A stretch of 17,653 nt of DNA, taken from assembly GCA_021734725.1 (NCBI GenBank), contig JAIPIM010000040.1, forward strand, positions 1 through 17,653, read 5' to 3'. Positions 8,138-15,840 of the stretch are shown piece after piece; within the stretch, counting starts at the first letter, position 1, and every line of letters begins with the position of its first letter. The position numbers and the translations under genes are program-made. The DNA comes from Minisyncoccota bacterium (lineage in GTDB: Bacteria; Verrucomicrobiota; Lentisphaeria; Oligosphaerales; MVZH01). The notes under the pieces are model-generated. The model ran no database searches. It had not been told where the DNA came from and saw only the letters and a list, made by a program, of their open reading frames with translations.

Positions 8138-9279
8138 TATACTACCTCTCTTTCGCGTTCGGCAAGTTCTTCGTTCGACGTCATTCCCGTGGATTCGCGT
8201 ACCACTAAGACCGGCGGTACTTTGATGTGATGGCCATGCCACCCCTCGGCGACGCACTCGGCGGCCACCTCCGCCAGGCGCGATTCCTGGACGCTGACGG
8301 ACGTCAGCATCGGATGTAAGCTCGACGCCCACGGTGTGTCGAAAAAGCCGGTCACCAGAACGTCCCGCCCGATGTTAAGCTGGACGGCTTGCGCCTCCCG
8401 GTACACTTTCAAGGCACGGTGATCACTTATGCATACCACGCCGCGGAAACCGTCCGCCAGCGCCTTGCGCAAGACGGCCCCCGTATCCGTGCCCGGCGCG
8501 TCCACGACAATCCTCAGGTCCCGCTCAGGATCGCCGCCATAAGCGGCAATCGCCCGCTCGATCCCATACCTCACCTGCCAGTGATATTGTCTGCGACTGC
8601 CCATGCCGGATTCGTCCACGCCCGGCTTACCGAACGTGAAAAACGCCAGCCGGTCACATCCCTGGTCCAGGACATGTCTTGCCGCCGATTCGCCCCCCAC
8701 TTCCCAGTCGGTGAGTACGAGATTGGCGTCAGGGAAGTGTTCCCGACTCTCGAAGCGATGGAGAAACGTCAGATCCCGTCCATTCGGCCAGTTCCGGGCC
8801 AGCGTGCGGAAAGGAGTGATGGTCCGGCCGTCGACAATGAGGGCGTCGAGGTCGCGTACCAGGAATTGTTCGAGATAGCGTTCCCGGTCGGTTTGCGGGC
8901 AACCTTTTTCCGGGCCGATCGATCCCGCCGCGGTGTGCCCGTGGCGCTCGGCGATGGCATGTACCAGCCGGTGGAAAATGGTGCCGTAACAGTGGCCTTC
9001 GGTCTGCATAATGACACCGATCAATCCCGGGGGGGAGTGTCGGCCATGTTCGGTTACGAACGTTCCCTTTCCCTGGACGCGATACGTCAGTTTTTCCCGG
9101 TCGAGTTCATCCAGGGCCTTCCAGACCGTGACGGGCGTCACGTCAAATTCTTCGGCGAACACGCGTGCCGGCGGGAGCTGCTCGCCCGGTTTCCATGTCT
9201 GGTTGCGGATGCGCTCGCGTATTGTTTCACTCACGTGCAAATACTTCGGGAGTTTCTTTGTGCGTTGCCGTTTTATCAT
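8137..9279 (-). CDS. GntR-type transcriptional regulator with LacI/GalR-like sugar-binding domain (AraR-like plan)
   Basis: A 380-residue regulator from the ATG at 9279; a GTG two codons earlier (9285) overlaps the ribosome site and is less likely. Residues about 12-77 are a GntR winged helix: YLHVSETIRERIRN, PGEQLPPARVFAEEFDVTPVTVWKAL, then the wing YRVQGKGTFV. From about 85 to 372 the protein resembles LacI-type periplasmic-binding-fold effector domains (LIGVIMQTEG near the start, DALIVDGRTITPF, DRLAFFTFGKPG, GFRGVVCISDHRALKVYREA, HPMLTSVSVQESRLAEVAAE). The same combination is known from the arabinose repressor AraR. It probably represses the operon it heads and responds to a sugar released from the substrate. 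Its TAA overlaps the ATG of the lipoprotein gene (TAATG), so regulator and first enzyme are translationally coupled. Confidence 0.93.
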   Translation of the reverse strand: MIKRQRTKKLPKYLHVSETIRERIRNQTWKPGEQLPPARVFAEEFDVTPVTVWKALDELDREKLTYRVQGKGTFVTEHGRHSPPGLIGVIMQTEGHCYGTIFHRLVHAIAERHGHTAAGSIGPEKGCPQTDRERYLEQFLVRDLDALIVDGRTITPFRTLARNWPNGRDLTFLHRFESREHFPDANLVLTDWEVGGESAARHVLDQGCDRLAFFTFGKPGVDESGMGSRRQYHWQVRYGIERAIAAYGGDPERDLRIVVDAPGTDTGAVLRKALADGFRGVVCISDHRALKVYREAQAVQLNIGRDVLVTGFFDTPWASSLHPMLTSVSVQESRLAEVAAECVAEGWHGHHIKVPPVLVVRESTGMTSNEELAEREREVV

Positions 9280-9284
9280 AGTCA

Positions 9285-9289
9285 CCTCT
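9285..9289 (-). promoter_or_regulatory. Ribosome binding site of the GntR/LacI-type regulator
   Basis: AGAGG on the minus strand is followed by 5 nt and then the ATG at 9279. This favours that ATG over the in-frame GTG at 9285, which lies inside the site itself. Confidence 0.55.
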
Positions 9290-9304
9290 TTCCTGAGAAA
9301 ACTA

Positions 9305-9318
9305 GTTCACTATAGAAC
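9305..9318. promoter_or_regulatory. Candidate autoregulatory operator of the GntR/LacI-type regulator
   Basis: GTTCACTATAGAAC is an imperfect palindrome (GTTC-N6-GAAC, with a matching central TA) 26-39 nt upstream of the regulator start. A TATAGT hexamer readable as a weak -10 box on the minus strand falls inside it; I see no good -35 at 16-18 nt. The position fits a repressor covering its own promoter, but the site appears only once in what I examined. Confidence 0.3.
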
Positions 9319-9901
9319 ATGACCAATCGCAATCTAGCATGGTTAGACGTTCTTTTCCAACCGGTGTGGTTGGAGAGTGGCGGTTCTATAGACAAGTGGA
9401 CGATGCCGAGACGGGCGTTGTCAGACCCCAGGCGGAAAGGTCTCTCCAGTCCTGCCTGTTACCCATAAATGTCGACGGGAGCAATAACCGCATTCCGCTC
9501 GCTGAAGACTCGCTCCGGCTGCTGCGTAAACGCGGAACTCGGACCGGACCCGTGAAATGTCATCGGGCAAGCGCGCTGCATGGGACAGGCATAGAGCACG
9601 CCGATACACTATTGGATTCGACCGCCGGTTGCCCGAGTTCCGTCGGAAAATTGACGGGGTTGATGGCGTCGCGCGGACGTCGACTTCTGGCCCGCGGGCT
9701 TCGTGGCTGCCGTACGCGGCCCCTATCAAAGCGGTGCTGACGCATGCGCACTCCGAAAGCGGCTCCGCCGCGGTGAACGGTAAGCAGTCCCTTGATTTGT
9801 ACCCCCCGGAACGTAACTTCTTAGGGTCTTCCGAATCTGTTGTGGAGCTGTCGGAGTTCAACCTTCTGATAGTGAGAAACACCCATGACCCCACAGGCAT
9901 T

Positions 9902-9944
9902 CATTTGCAAATGGCGTAACGTGAAACTCACCGAACGTTCCGCC
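9902..9944. repeat. Palindrome and adjacent hairpin in the gene-free stretch
   Basis: CATTTGCAAATG (9902-9913) is a perfect 12-nt palindrome. It abuts GGCGTAACGT (9913-9922), which pairs with ACGTTCCGCC (9935-9944) with one mismatch across a 12-nt loop. Neither is followed by a T-run, so a terminator is unlikely. Confidence 0.5.
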
Positions 9945-9995
9945 GCGCAACAGCATTTCCACACGAATTGCACGGCAACGCCAAGTAGCGCGGAT

Positions 9996-10031
9996 GGTCC
10001 CCCAGCCGCACGTGCTTCCCGGTCGGGGACC
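9996..10031. repeat. Inverted repeat with palindromic loop
   Basis: GGTCCCC (9996-10002) and GGGGACC (10025-10031) are perfect 7-bp arms. The loop itself contains the palindrome GCACGTGC (10008-10015), so the whole unit could fold into a nested stem. Function unknown. Confidence 0.45.
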
Positions 10032-10200
10032 GCCCGGGCCACTGTACAAATACCGCCGCTGCAAAAACTCTCCGACCGCTCACGCAAGCGCGCCCGCAAC
10101 GAAGCCGCCACCATCCTGACGACCGAGCAGGGGTAGTCAAACAACACCCGAGCCACTATTTTTTCAGGATCGTAAGAATCTTGAATCAAGGGGTCGGACT

Positions 10201-10767
10201 ATGGACATCAATGAAACCTGTACCATCAAGACGCGTGACGGAGCGGACCTGTCGGTTCGGCGGCTGATGAATGGCGATGTCGCCGCGTTGCAGGCATTTA
10301 ACGCGGCTTTGTCGCCGGAAGCACGCCGCAAGTTTTTACCGCATGCCTACGACGATGCTACTGTGGCCAAGGTTTTGGCCCGATCGGAGAACGGCGACGA
10401 TTATACGCTTGGGCTGTTTGACGGCGGTCGTCTTGCCGGATACTTCTTCTTGTGGCGCATTCGGGAGCGGGTCCCATTGCTGGGTATTGGCTTGCTCGAC
10501 GAGTTCCATCACCGGGGGCTTGGGCGTCAGATGATGCAGCTGCTTATCGACTACGCCGTGGCTCAGGGGCGTGACGGTATTGAGCTTACCACCATGCAGG
10601 ACAACGACAATGCCTTCGCGCTGTATGAGAAATGCGGGTTTCGATACTACGATGACGTGGAGAATCGCACGGGTGACGGCACCATTGTCGTTGAGCGTGC
10701 AATGTTCTACGCCATCAAGCCCGGTGCACAGCCAATGGAAGGTCCGCACGCCCCACCGGTGTCGTGA
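10201..10767 (+). CDS. GNAT-family N-acetyltransferase
   Basis: A 188-residue GNAT-fold protein that would transfer an acetyl group from acetyl-CoA to an amine; the substrate is unknown. The N-terminal strand TIKTRDGADLSVRRLMNGDVAAL is typical of the family. The acetyl-CoA pyrophosphate loop is HHRGLGRQM (residues 103-111), preceded by the core strand LLGIGLLDEF. NDNAFALYEKCGFRYYDD later marks motif B, with the NxxAxxLYxxxGF signature. AAGGGG lies about 8 nt upstream of the ATG. The last 15 residues (AQPMEGPHAPPVS region) are a disordered-looking tail. It starts the plus-strand cluster, 91 nt before the sialidase-like gene, but a link to sugar catabolism such as amino-sugar acetylation is only a guess; many GNATs act on proteins or small toxins. 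Confidence 0.93.
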   Translation: MDINETCTIKTRDGADLSVRRLMNGDVAALQAFNAALSPEARRKFLPHAYDDATVAKVLARSENGDDYTLGLFDGGRLAGYFFLWRIRERVPLLGIGLLDEFHHRGLGRQMMQLLIDYAVAQGRDGIELTTMQDNDNAFALYEKCGFRYYDDVENRTGDGTIVVERAMFYAIKPGAQPMEGPHAPPVS

Positions 10768-10858
10768 GTGGAAACTTTATGACTCCGCAACTCGGCGGCA
10801 AACGGATTGTTATGCGTTATGAAACAGTGCCCTCAACATTGAGCGACAAGGAGTTGGT

Positions 10859-12037
10859 ATGGCTGAGATCAGCGTGAGATTGTGCGATCCGGTACTCGTT
10901 TCGGCCTCGGTAACTGGAGAAACGCGATGGGGGGTTCACCAGTTTCCCGCCATGAGCAGAATGCCTGATGGGGGTCTACTGCTTATGTTTGCCGACGCGG
11001 AAGACAGGCATGAAACTCATGGATGGCCCGCGCCGTCTTTTGTTTCTTACGACGAGGGGGAGAGTTGGCTGCCCATGAATGATGAGCCGCGTCCGATACG
11101 GCCGCATTACGCCGTGTCGGAGATATTTGACGGTGACTATCTTGTGGTGCCCGCGAGTCGCTACCTCGATATTGAAAAGGACGGTATTCGGCTTCCGGAA
11201 CCTGCGGCGGTGGGCGATACATACGGGACGCGATACACTTACCGCGTGTCAGACATGCCTCCGGCGATTCAGGATTACTTCCGGTACTTGCCCGCCAGGC
11301 GCTGGAGTCCGGGCAGCGGCGTGTGGGAGGATGGTGTGGTCGAATACGACATGGACGGGTTACTGGCCATGCGACGCGAAAGAAGCACGGTGCTTCCTCG
11401 AACGTTTTTTGAGCGGCCGCTTGTGCGTCATAAAGGGGAGCTTTTGTACGCGGACTACCGCGGCCTGCATGCGCGTGAGGACGGATCGGTTCCGGCCAAA
11501 GGGACTTCGACGCTGATGGTGTCAACCGACAACGGCAGGTCGTTCCAGCGGCGAAGTATCATTGCCATGGATCCTTCCGACAACGACCTGATGGGTGAGC
11601 CGCATTTATCTCCCACCGTGGACGGACGGCTTGTCTGCGTGATTCGCCGTACGGACCAGGATCAAAAGCCCATGTGCGTCACGTGGTCCGCGGACAGCGG
11701 CCGGACGTGGACCCCGGTGAAGGATTTGTTCGAGTTTGGTGTGTGGCCTTGTGTTCTGCTGCTGGGTAACGGGACAATGGTGTTGAGCTACGGCCGACCC
11801 GGTGTGCACATGGCGTTCGATCCGAACGGAACCGGCGAGAGTTGGACCAAACAGGTGGCGGTCATCGAAGGGGACCCGGCGGAAAAGAGCAAGCATACCT
11901 GCGGATACACCAGCCTGATGCCGCTGGATGACGACTCTTTCCTGATTGCGTATTCAGATTTTCTGTATGCCGACGAGAGAGGGGCGCAGTGCAAGGCGAT
12001 ACTCACACGGCGGGTACAGGCAGTGACGGTTGATTAG
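10859..12037 (+). CDS. Sialidase-fold (BNR/Asp-box) exo-glycosidase-like protein
   Basis: A 392-residue beta-propeller protein with three Asp boxes of the S-x-D-x-G-x-x-W type: SYDEGESW (63-70), STDNGRSF (222-229, Phe for Trp) and SADSGRTW (277-284). Further propeller blades are suggested by VHQFPAMSRMPDGGLLLMF (26-44) and GEPHLSPTVDGRLVCVIRR (246-264). The FRIP arginine motif of true sialidases is absent; FPAMSRMPDG takes its place. Cleavage of sialic acid is therefore not assured, and non-sialidase propellers in sulfated-glycan loci are equally possible. No signal peptide is seen, so it is probably intracellular. The ATG follows AAGGAG by 5 nt. It sits ahead of a GH63-like enzyme and a sulfatase on the same strand, suggesting joint action on one oligosaccharide. 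Confidence 0.85.
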   Translation: MAEISVRLCDPVLVSASVTGETRWGVHQFPAMSRMPDGGLLLMFADAEDRHETHGWPAPSFVSYDEGESWLPMNDEPRPIRPHYAVSEIFDGDYLVVPASRYLDIEKDGIRLPEPAAVGDTYGTRYTYRVSDMPPAIQDYFRYLPARRWSPGSGVWEDGVVEYDMDGLLAMRRERSTVLPRTFFERPLVRHKGELLYADYRGLHAREDGSVPAKGTSTLMVSTDNGRSFQRRSIIAMDPSDNDLMGEPHLSPTVDGRLVCVIRRTDQDQKPMCVTWSADSGRTWTPVKDLFEFGVWPCVLLLGNGTMVLSYGRPGVHMAFDPNGTGESWTKQVAVIEGDPAEKSKHTCGYTSLMPLDDDSFLIAYSDFLYADERGAQCKAILTRRVQAVTVD

Positions 12038-12176
12038 TGAGACCTTTCGCATATTAGTCGGCGCGCTGAGCGTTTACCCCGAGATCTAGTTATCAACCTC
12101 AAAGACTCAACGGCACAAAGACCCCGAACCGACCGGTGTTCAAGGCCTGCCCGCCTGTCGAAATGGAGAAATCGTG

Positions 12177-13922
12177 ATGCAATCGAAGACCGAACTTGAT
12201 CTTGTAAAAATTCCCTTCAGTCGAAGGGAAAGCAATCTCGCCATTTCCTGGCTGCAACCGGAGCCGGACCAGTTTGAAGGTCTGTGGCTGCGGTTCATTT
12301 ACGGCGGTCAGGGAATGCCCGTGTTCTGCTTGCAGGCGCTTAAGGCAGGGGAGGTTTTAGAACCCGCGGTCGATGCTGACCCGTGTCGGATGAGACTGTC
12401 CGCGGGTACCGGTTATATCGAGATCGTGATGCCGGCGCCGAACGCAGTCAGGATACGAGGGCGCGGCCTTGGCTTGCGGTTAACGGCTTTTGACGATGGC
12501 GGCAAGGGATGGGGTGCTTTGATTCCCGCCGGGGAGAGGCGTTGGCGCGCTATCGTGGGATCCGCCAAACTGTTGTTCACACCGCTAGCCGGAGCCATGA
12601 ACGTGCATGCTCCGTGGGCGCCCGCGGATGGGGTGCGTCATCGGCATCACCGGACTTATCCCATGCGGATAGATTTTGGGGAAGACGCGATGGAATGGGA
12701 GAGCCAAATCAATGCTTATGAAAGCGAGGTGGATCCGCCTGAAGTTGTGGAGAGTTTTCAACAGGGTTTTGAGCGCGTCCGCGCCGATTTTGCGGCGTGG
12801 TCCGAGCGGTGTCCGGCTGCCCCGGAGCGCTACAGCGCGGCGCGAGACTTAGCGGCCTACGTGACGTGGTCCGCGGTTGTTCCGGCCGCGGGCAACTATC
12901 GCGCGCCCGCCATGGTGATGAGCAAGAACTGGATGGTCAACACCTGGAATTGGGACAATTATATCAATGCGTGGGCGAGTGTCTATCGTGATGTCGACTT
13001 TGCCTGGAATCAGTACATGCTGCATATCGGACACCAGCATGGAACGGGTGCGTTGGGGGATGCCATCAACGAGCAAGTCATCGGATGGTCTTACACCAAA
13101 CCGCCCGTGCACGGCTGGATCTTGCGTCGCATGATGGAGGCTAGCGATAAAATCGACAGCGACCGGATTCGTCAAGTTTATCAACCGCTCTGCCGGTGGA
13201 CGGAATGGTGGTTCCGATATCGCGACGACGACCGTGACGGAATCTGCCAGTATCACCACGGCAACGACAGTGGCTGGGACGATGCATCGGCGTTCGACGT
13301 TGGCAGTCCGAACGAAGCCCCTGACCTGAATTCCCTTTTGATTCTGCAGATGGACGTATTGGGCGATCTGGCCGAGACGCTTGGGGAGGGCAATGCAGCC
13401 GCGGGCTGGCGCAAACGGTCTTCCGACATGCTGCACCGTTTTTTGAAGCACAGCTGGCGTGACGGTCAGTTCGTGTCCATGGTGAGCGGTACCCATCTGT
13501 TTGACCGGAACGTCGATTCACTGTTGAATTATATTCCCCTGGTCCTGGGGCGTCGTCTGCCGAAGCCTATACGTAAGGATATGATAGAAGGGTTGACGCG
13601 CGAGGGCCGTTTCATGACTGACTGGGGGCTTGCCACTGAAGCCGTGGACAGTCCGGAGTACCTGCCGCGCGGCTATTGGCGCGGGTCCATTTGGCCGCCA
13701 CCGATGCTCATGATTGTCGACGGGTTGCACGATGCCGGGGAAACCATGCTTTCCGAGGACTTGGCCGAGCGCTTCTGTCGGTTGACGGCCACGCACGGGT
13801 TTGGCGAGAACCATGACGCACTCACTGGCGAGGTGCATTACGATCCCGCGTATACCTGGTCGGCAAGTGTGTTTCAGTTGTTTGCCCATCTTTACCTGCA
13901 CCATGCGCCCGCGAACCATTGA
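12177..13922 (+). CDS. GH63/GH37-type (alpha/alpha)6 glycosidase-like enzyme
   Basis: 581 residues from the ATG at 12177 (GGAG about 8 nt upstream); an adjacent GTG at 12174 would add one residue. The first 170 residues look like a beta-sandwich, and the rest is an (alpha/alpha)6 toroid. Signatures shared with GH63 glucosidase/mannosylglycerate-hydrolase and trehalase-type enzymes are NTWNWDNYINAWAS, SGWDDASAFD with Asp368 as candidate general acid, YLPRGYWRGSIWPPPML, and GFGENHDALTG with Glu544 as candidate base. These enzymes invert the anomeric centre and usually cut alpha-linked glucose or mannose; the actual sugar is unknown. No signal peptide is seen. It lies 139 nt after the sialidase-like gene and 73 nt before the sulfatase; no terminator is apparent between them. 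Confidence 0.88.
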   Translation: MQSKTELDLVKIPFSRRESNLAISWLQPEPDQFEGLWLRFIYGGQGMPVFCLQALKAGEVLEPAVDADPCRMRLSAGTGYIEIVMPAPNAVRIRGRGLGLRLTAFDDGGKGWGALIPAGERRWRAIVGSAKLLFTPLAGAMNVHAPWAPADGVRHRHHRTYPMRIDFGEDAMEWESQINAYESEVDPPEVVESFQQGFERVRADFAAWSERCPAAPERYSAARDLAAYVTWSAVVPAAGNYRAPAMVMSKNWMVNTWNWDNYINAWASVYRDVDFAWNQYMLHIGHQHGTGALGDAINEQVIGWSYTKPPVHGWILRRMMEASDKIDSDRIRQVYQPLCRWTEWWFRYRDDDRDGICQYHHGNDSGWDDASAFDVGSPNEAPDLNSLLILQMDVLGDLAETLGEGNAAAGWRKRSSDMLHRFLKHSWRDGQFVSMVSGTHLFDRNVDSLLNYIPLVLGRRLPKPIRKDMIEGLTREGRFMTDWGLATEAVDSPEYLPRGYWRGSIWPPPMLMIVDGLHDAGETMLSEDLAERFCRLTATHGFGENHDALTGEVHYDPAYTWSASVFQLFAHLYLHHAPANH

Positions 13923-13995
13923 CCACGCATCCCGGAAGGGAGCGAACGTAGGCGAGAACACGTAGCAACGACACTTCATACGAGGAGCAGTTGGC

Positions 13996-15384
13996 ATGCA
14001 GAAAAAACCGAACATCGTGGTTTGCACGTGCGATCAGTTGCGCGCGTTCGAAGTCGGCTGTTACGGCAACGATGTCATTCGGACGCCGAACGTGGATCGG
14101 CTTGCGTCCGAGGGCACTCGCTTTGCGACCGCTGTAACCAACTTCCCCGTCTGTATGGCGGCGCGATCCGTACTTATTTCAGGGCAGTACAACCGCACGT
14201 GCACCGGCGGGGTCGGCAACGTATCGTATCCGGGACCACCGGGCAGTTTCCACATGCCCGAGTACCCGTTTGCCGGGCGGCCGCACCTGAAGAATCTCAC
14301 GCTTGCCGAGGCGCTGCGCAATCATGGTTATCGAACGTCGGCTATCGGTAAATGGCACATTCATTCGTGGCCGCACGACATTGGGTTTGACGAGTATGTG
14401 ATTCCGCGTGTGCACCATTGCCACACGGGTCAATCGTTTACGGAGAACGGGGGGCCTGAATTTATTCCCGAGGGATACAGTGTGGACTTCGAGACGGATC
14501 GTGTGGAGCGCTTCCTGCACGAACAGCAGGGGGCCGACCAACCGTTTTTTCTCTACTACAATATTTCCGTGCCGCATTGTCCGCTTGCCGACGCACCGCA
14601 TGATGTACGTACCATGTATAAGCCCGAAGAGATTCCGGTACGCCCCAATGTTGACCTTGATCGGCCTCTCAAGAAACAGGATTACTGGTTTAAGGTGTAT
14701 CGTTACGACTTCCGGTATTACAGTTTACACTTGCCGTACACCGAGACGCTTCCCCAAGGGTATACACTTCGGCACTTAATTGCCGAGTATTATGGTATGA
14801 CCACGTGGATGGACGCCGCGGTGGGCCGGATGCTCGCGGCATTGGACAGCTGTGGGCTTTCCGAAAATACGATCGTGGTTTTCACCAGCGATCACGGCGA
14901 CAATCTGGGAAGTCACGGGCTGGTCCAGAAGGGCGGGCCAAACGAAGAATCCGTCAGGATCCCGCTGGTTGTGCGATGGCCGGGGCTGGGGACGGCAGGT
15001 TGCGTTAACCGGACCCATGTTGCCAGTCTGGTCGACCTGGCGCCGACCTTACTTTCCTTGACTGGCGCGGACATTCCCGAGCACTTTCACGGGCGCGATC
15101 TGGCCCCCTTGTGCCGTGGCGACCGCGCGGATGTGGAGACCTGTGCTTTCATTGAAACCGGAGGCGGCGCGGCCGTTCGAACACCCGGTGATATGTACTA
15201 TCTTGAATTTGCGGATACCGATCACCGTTTGGCGGATGCGCCCTCGCAATGGTTTGACGTGGTTGAGGATCCGTACCAGCTTCGGAACTTAGCGGAGGAC
15301 AATGGGGACGGGGAAAATGCGCGCGAACTGGACGAGAGATTGCGGCGTTGGCACGCCGAGATTCCATGGATGGAAACGAAATGA
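13996..15384 (+). CDS. Type I (S1) sulfatase with CMAAR maturation motif
   Basis: A 462-residue sulfatase from the ATG at 13996, with GAGGAG 8-9 nt upstream. Active-site residues visible are Asp13 in CTCDQ, Cys53 in VCMAARSVLISG, Lys119 and His121 in IGKWHIH, His194 in SVPHCP, Asp299 and His300 in FTSDHGDN, and Lys312 in VQKGGPNEESVRIPL. The motif is C-x-A-x-R instead of C-x-P-x-R. Known radical-SAM maturases (anSME) tolerate alanine here, which points to anSME-type maturation in the cytoplasm. The N-terminus (MQKKPNIVVCTCDQL) carries no export signal and several cysteines, in line with a reducing compartment. A 50-residue insert at about 210-260 is rich in Tyr and Arg and may shape the substrate pocket. 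It probably removes sulfate from the oligosaccharide handled by its two upstream neighbours. Confidence 0.95.
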   Translation: MQKKPNIVVCTCDQLRAFEVGCYGNDVIRTPNVDRLASEGTRFATAVTNFPVCMAARSVLISGQYNRTCTGGVGNVSYPGPPGSFHMPEYPFAGRPHLKNLTLAEALRNHGYRTSAIGKWHIHSWPHDIGFDEYVIPRVHHCHTGQSFTENGGPEFIPEGYSVDFETDRVERFLHEQQGADQPFFLYYNISVPHCPLADAPHDVRTMYKPEEIPVRPNVDLDRPLKKQDYWFKVYRYDFRYYSLHLPYTETLPQGYTLRHLIAEYYGMTTWMDAAVGRMLAALDSCGLSENTIVVFTSDHGDNLGSHGLVQKGGPNEESVRIPLVVRWPGLGTAGCVNRTHVASLVDLAPTLLSLTGADIPEHFHGRDLAPLCRGDRADVETCAFIETGGGAAVRTPGDMYYLEFADTDHRLADAPSQWFDVVEDPYQLRNLAEDNGDGENARELDERLRRWHAEIPWMETK

Positions 15385-15423
15385 TCCAGTTTTCCGCCGC
15401 CGCCGTTGTGTAAGGACAAACCG

Positions 15424-15840
15424 ATGATTACCATTGCATCATTCGACAATACCGAAGAGGCTGAACTTCTGCGTATTCGTCTGGAGCAGGAAGGAATCAC
15501 GGCTCACATAGCGGATGCCGCGGTTGTTACTCTGAACTGGATGTATTCCAATGCCGTGGGCGGGGTTAAGGTACAGGTTGCCGAGCAGGACTTGGCGAAA
15601 GCAAAAAACGTACTCGACAAGCTGGAGATCGGCATTGCCGATCAGTACCCGTTATCCAAATACAAGTGTCCGTACTGCGGTTCTACCAAGGTTGAATGCA
15701 GCCGTATCTCCAAGCGATTTTTCATGCTTTCCCTGTTGGTGCTGGGGATCCCTCTGGCATTTTATCATCCTCAATGTCATTGCCTGGATTGCTGTAAAAC
15801 GTGGAAACAGGGAAAGACTCAAAGACTGAAAGCACTATAG
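15424..15840 (+). CDS. DUF2007-like small protein with split zinc ribbon and membrane segment
   Basis: 138 residues from the ATG at 15424 (AAGGAC about 6 nt upstream); an upstream TTG at 15406 is less likely. Residues 1-70 match the DUF2007 style of small ferredoxin-like domains: ITIASFDNTEEAELLRIRLEQEGI, then GGVKVQVAEQDLAKAKNVLDKL. The C-terminal part has Cys82, Cys85 and Cys92 (CPYCGSTKVEC), a hydrophobic stretch FFMLSLLVLGIPLAFY (99-114), then Cys118, Cys120, Cys123 and Cys124. The zinc-ribbon halves thus flank a membrane hairpin or half-helix. The role is unknown; the family is described only as putative signal-transducing. It lies 39 nt after the sulfatase and overlaps the 3' end of the convergent regulator gene by 22 nt. 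It is probably a housekeeping passenger rather than a glycan enzyme. Confidence 0.8.
   Translation: MITIASFDNTEEAELLRIRLEQEGITAHIADAAVVTLNWMYSNAVGGVKVQVAEQDLAKAKNVLDKLEIGIADQYPLSKYKCPYCGSTKVECSRISKRFFMLSLLVLGIPLAFYHPQCHCLDCCKTWKQGKTQRLKAL

Larger units (their letters stand above)
9319..10200. other. Long gene-free stretch with scattered inverted repeats
   Basis: About 880 nt separate the divergent regulator and acetyltransferase genes. Open frames exist on both strands (for example 9339-9740 plus, 9557-9919 plus, 9421-9900 minus, 9821-10189 minus). None has a ribosome site at its start, a recognisable domain or protein-like composition; they are rich in Arg, Ser and Cys and overlap one another on opposite strands. 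Several inverted repeats are present: TCCAACC/GGTTGGA at 9356-9374, a palindrome plus hairpin at 9902-9944, and GGTCCCC/GGGGACC at 9996-10031. The stretch could be a decayed gene, a structured RNA, or promoter-rich spacer. I see no transposase, tRNA or terminal repeats. Confidence 0.5.

Noticed and set aside
8138..8332. 65-residue N-terminal extension of the exported protein
   Set aside because: It lies inside the regulator gene in another frame, is Arg/Gly-rich, and would bury the clear signal peptide that starts at 8137.
9557..9919. Plus-strand ORF of 120 codons in the gene-free stretch
   Set aside because: No ribosome site, no recognisable domain, unlikely composition, and overlap with equally long frames on the other strand.
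9821..10189. Minus-strand ORF of 122 codons upstream of the acetyltransferase
   Set aside because: Cys/Arg/Ser-rich with no family resemblance and no ribosome site; it could be a relic, but I cannot support a gene.
10768..10858. Possible integron attC site after the acetyltransferase gene (GNATs are common cassette genes)
   Set aside because: No matching RYYYAAC and GTTRRRY core pair could be found at suitable spacing.
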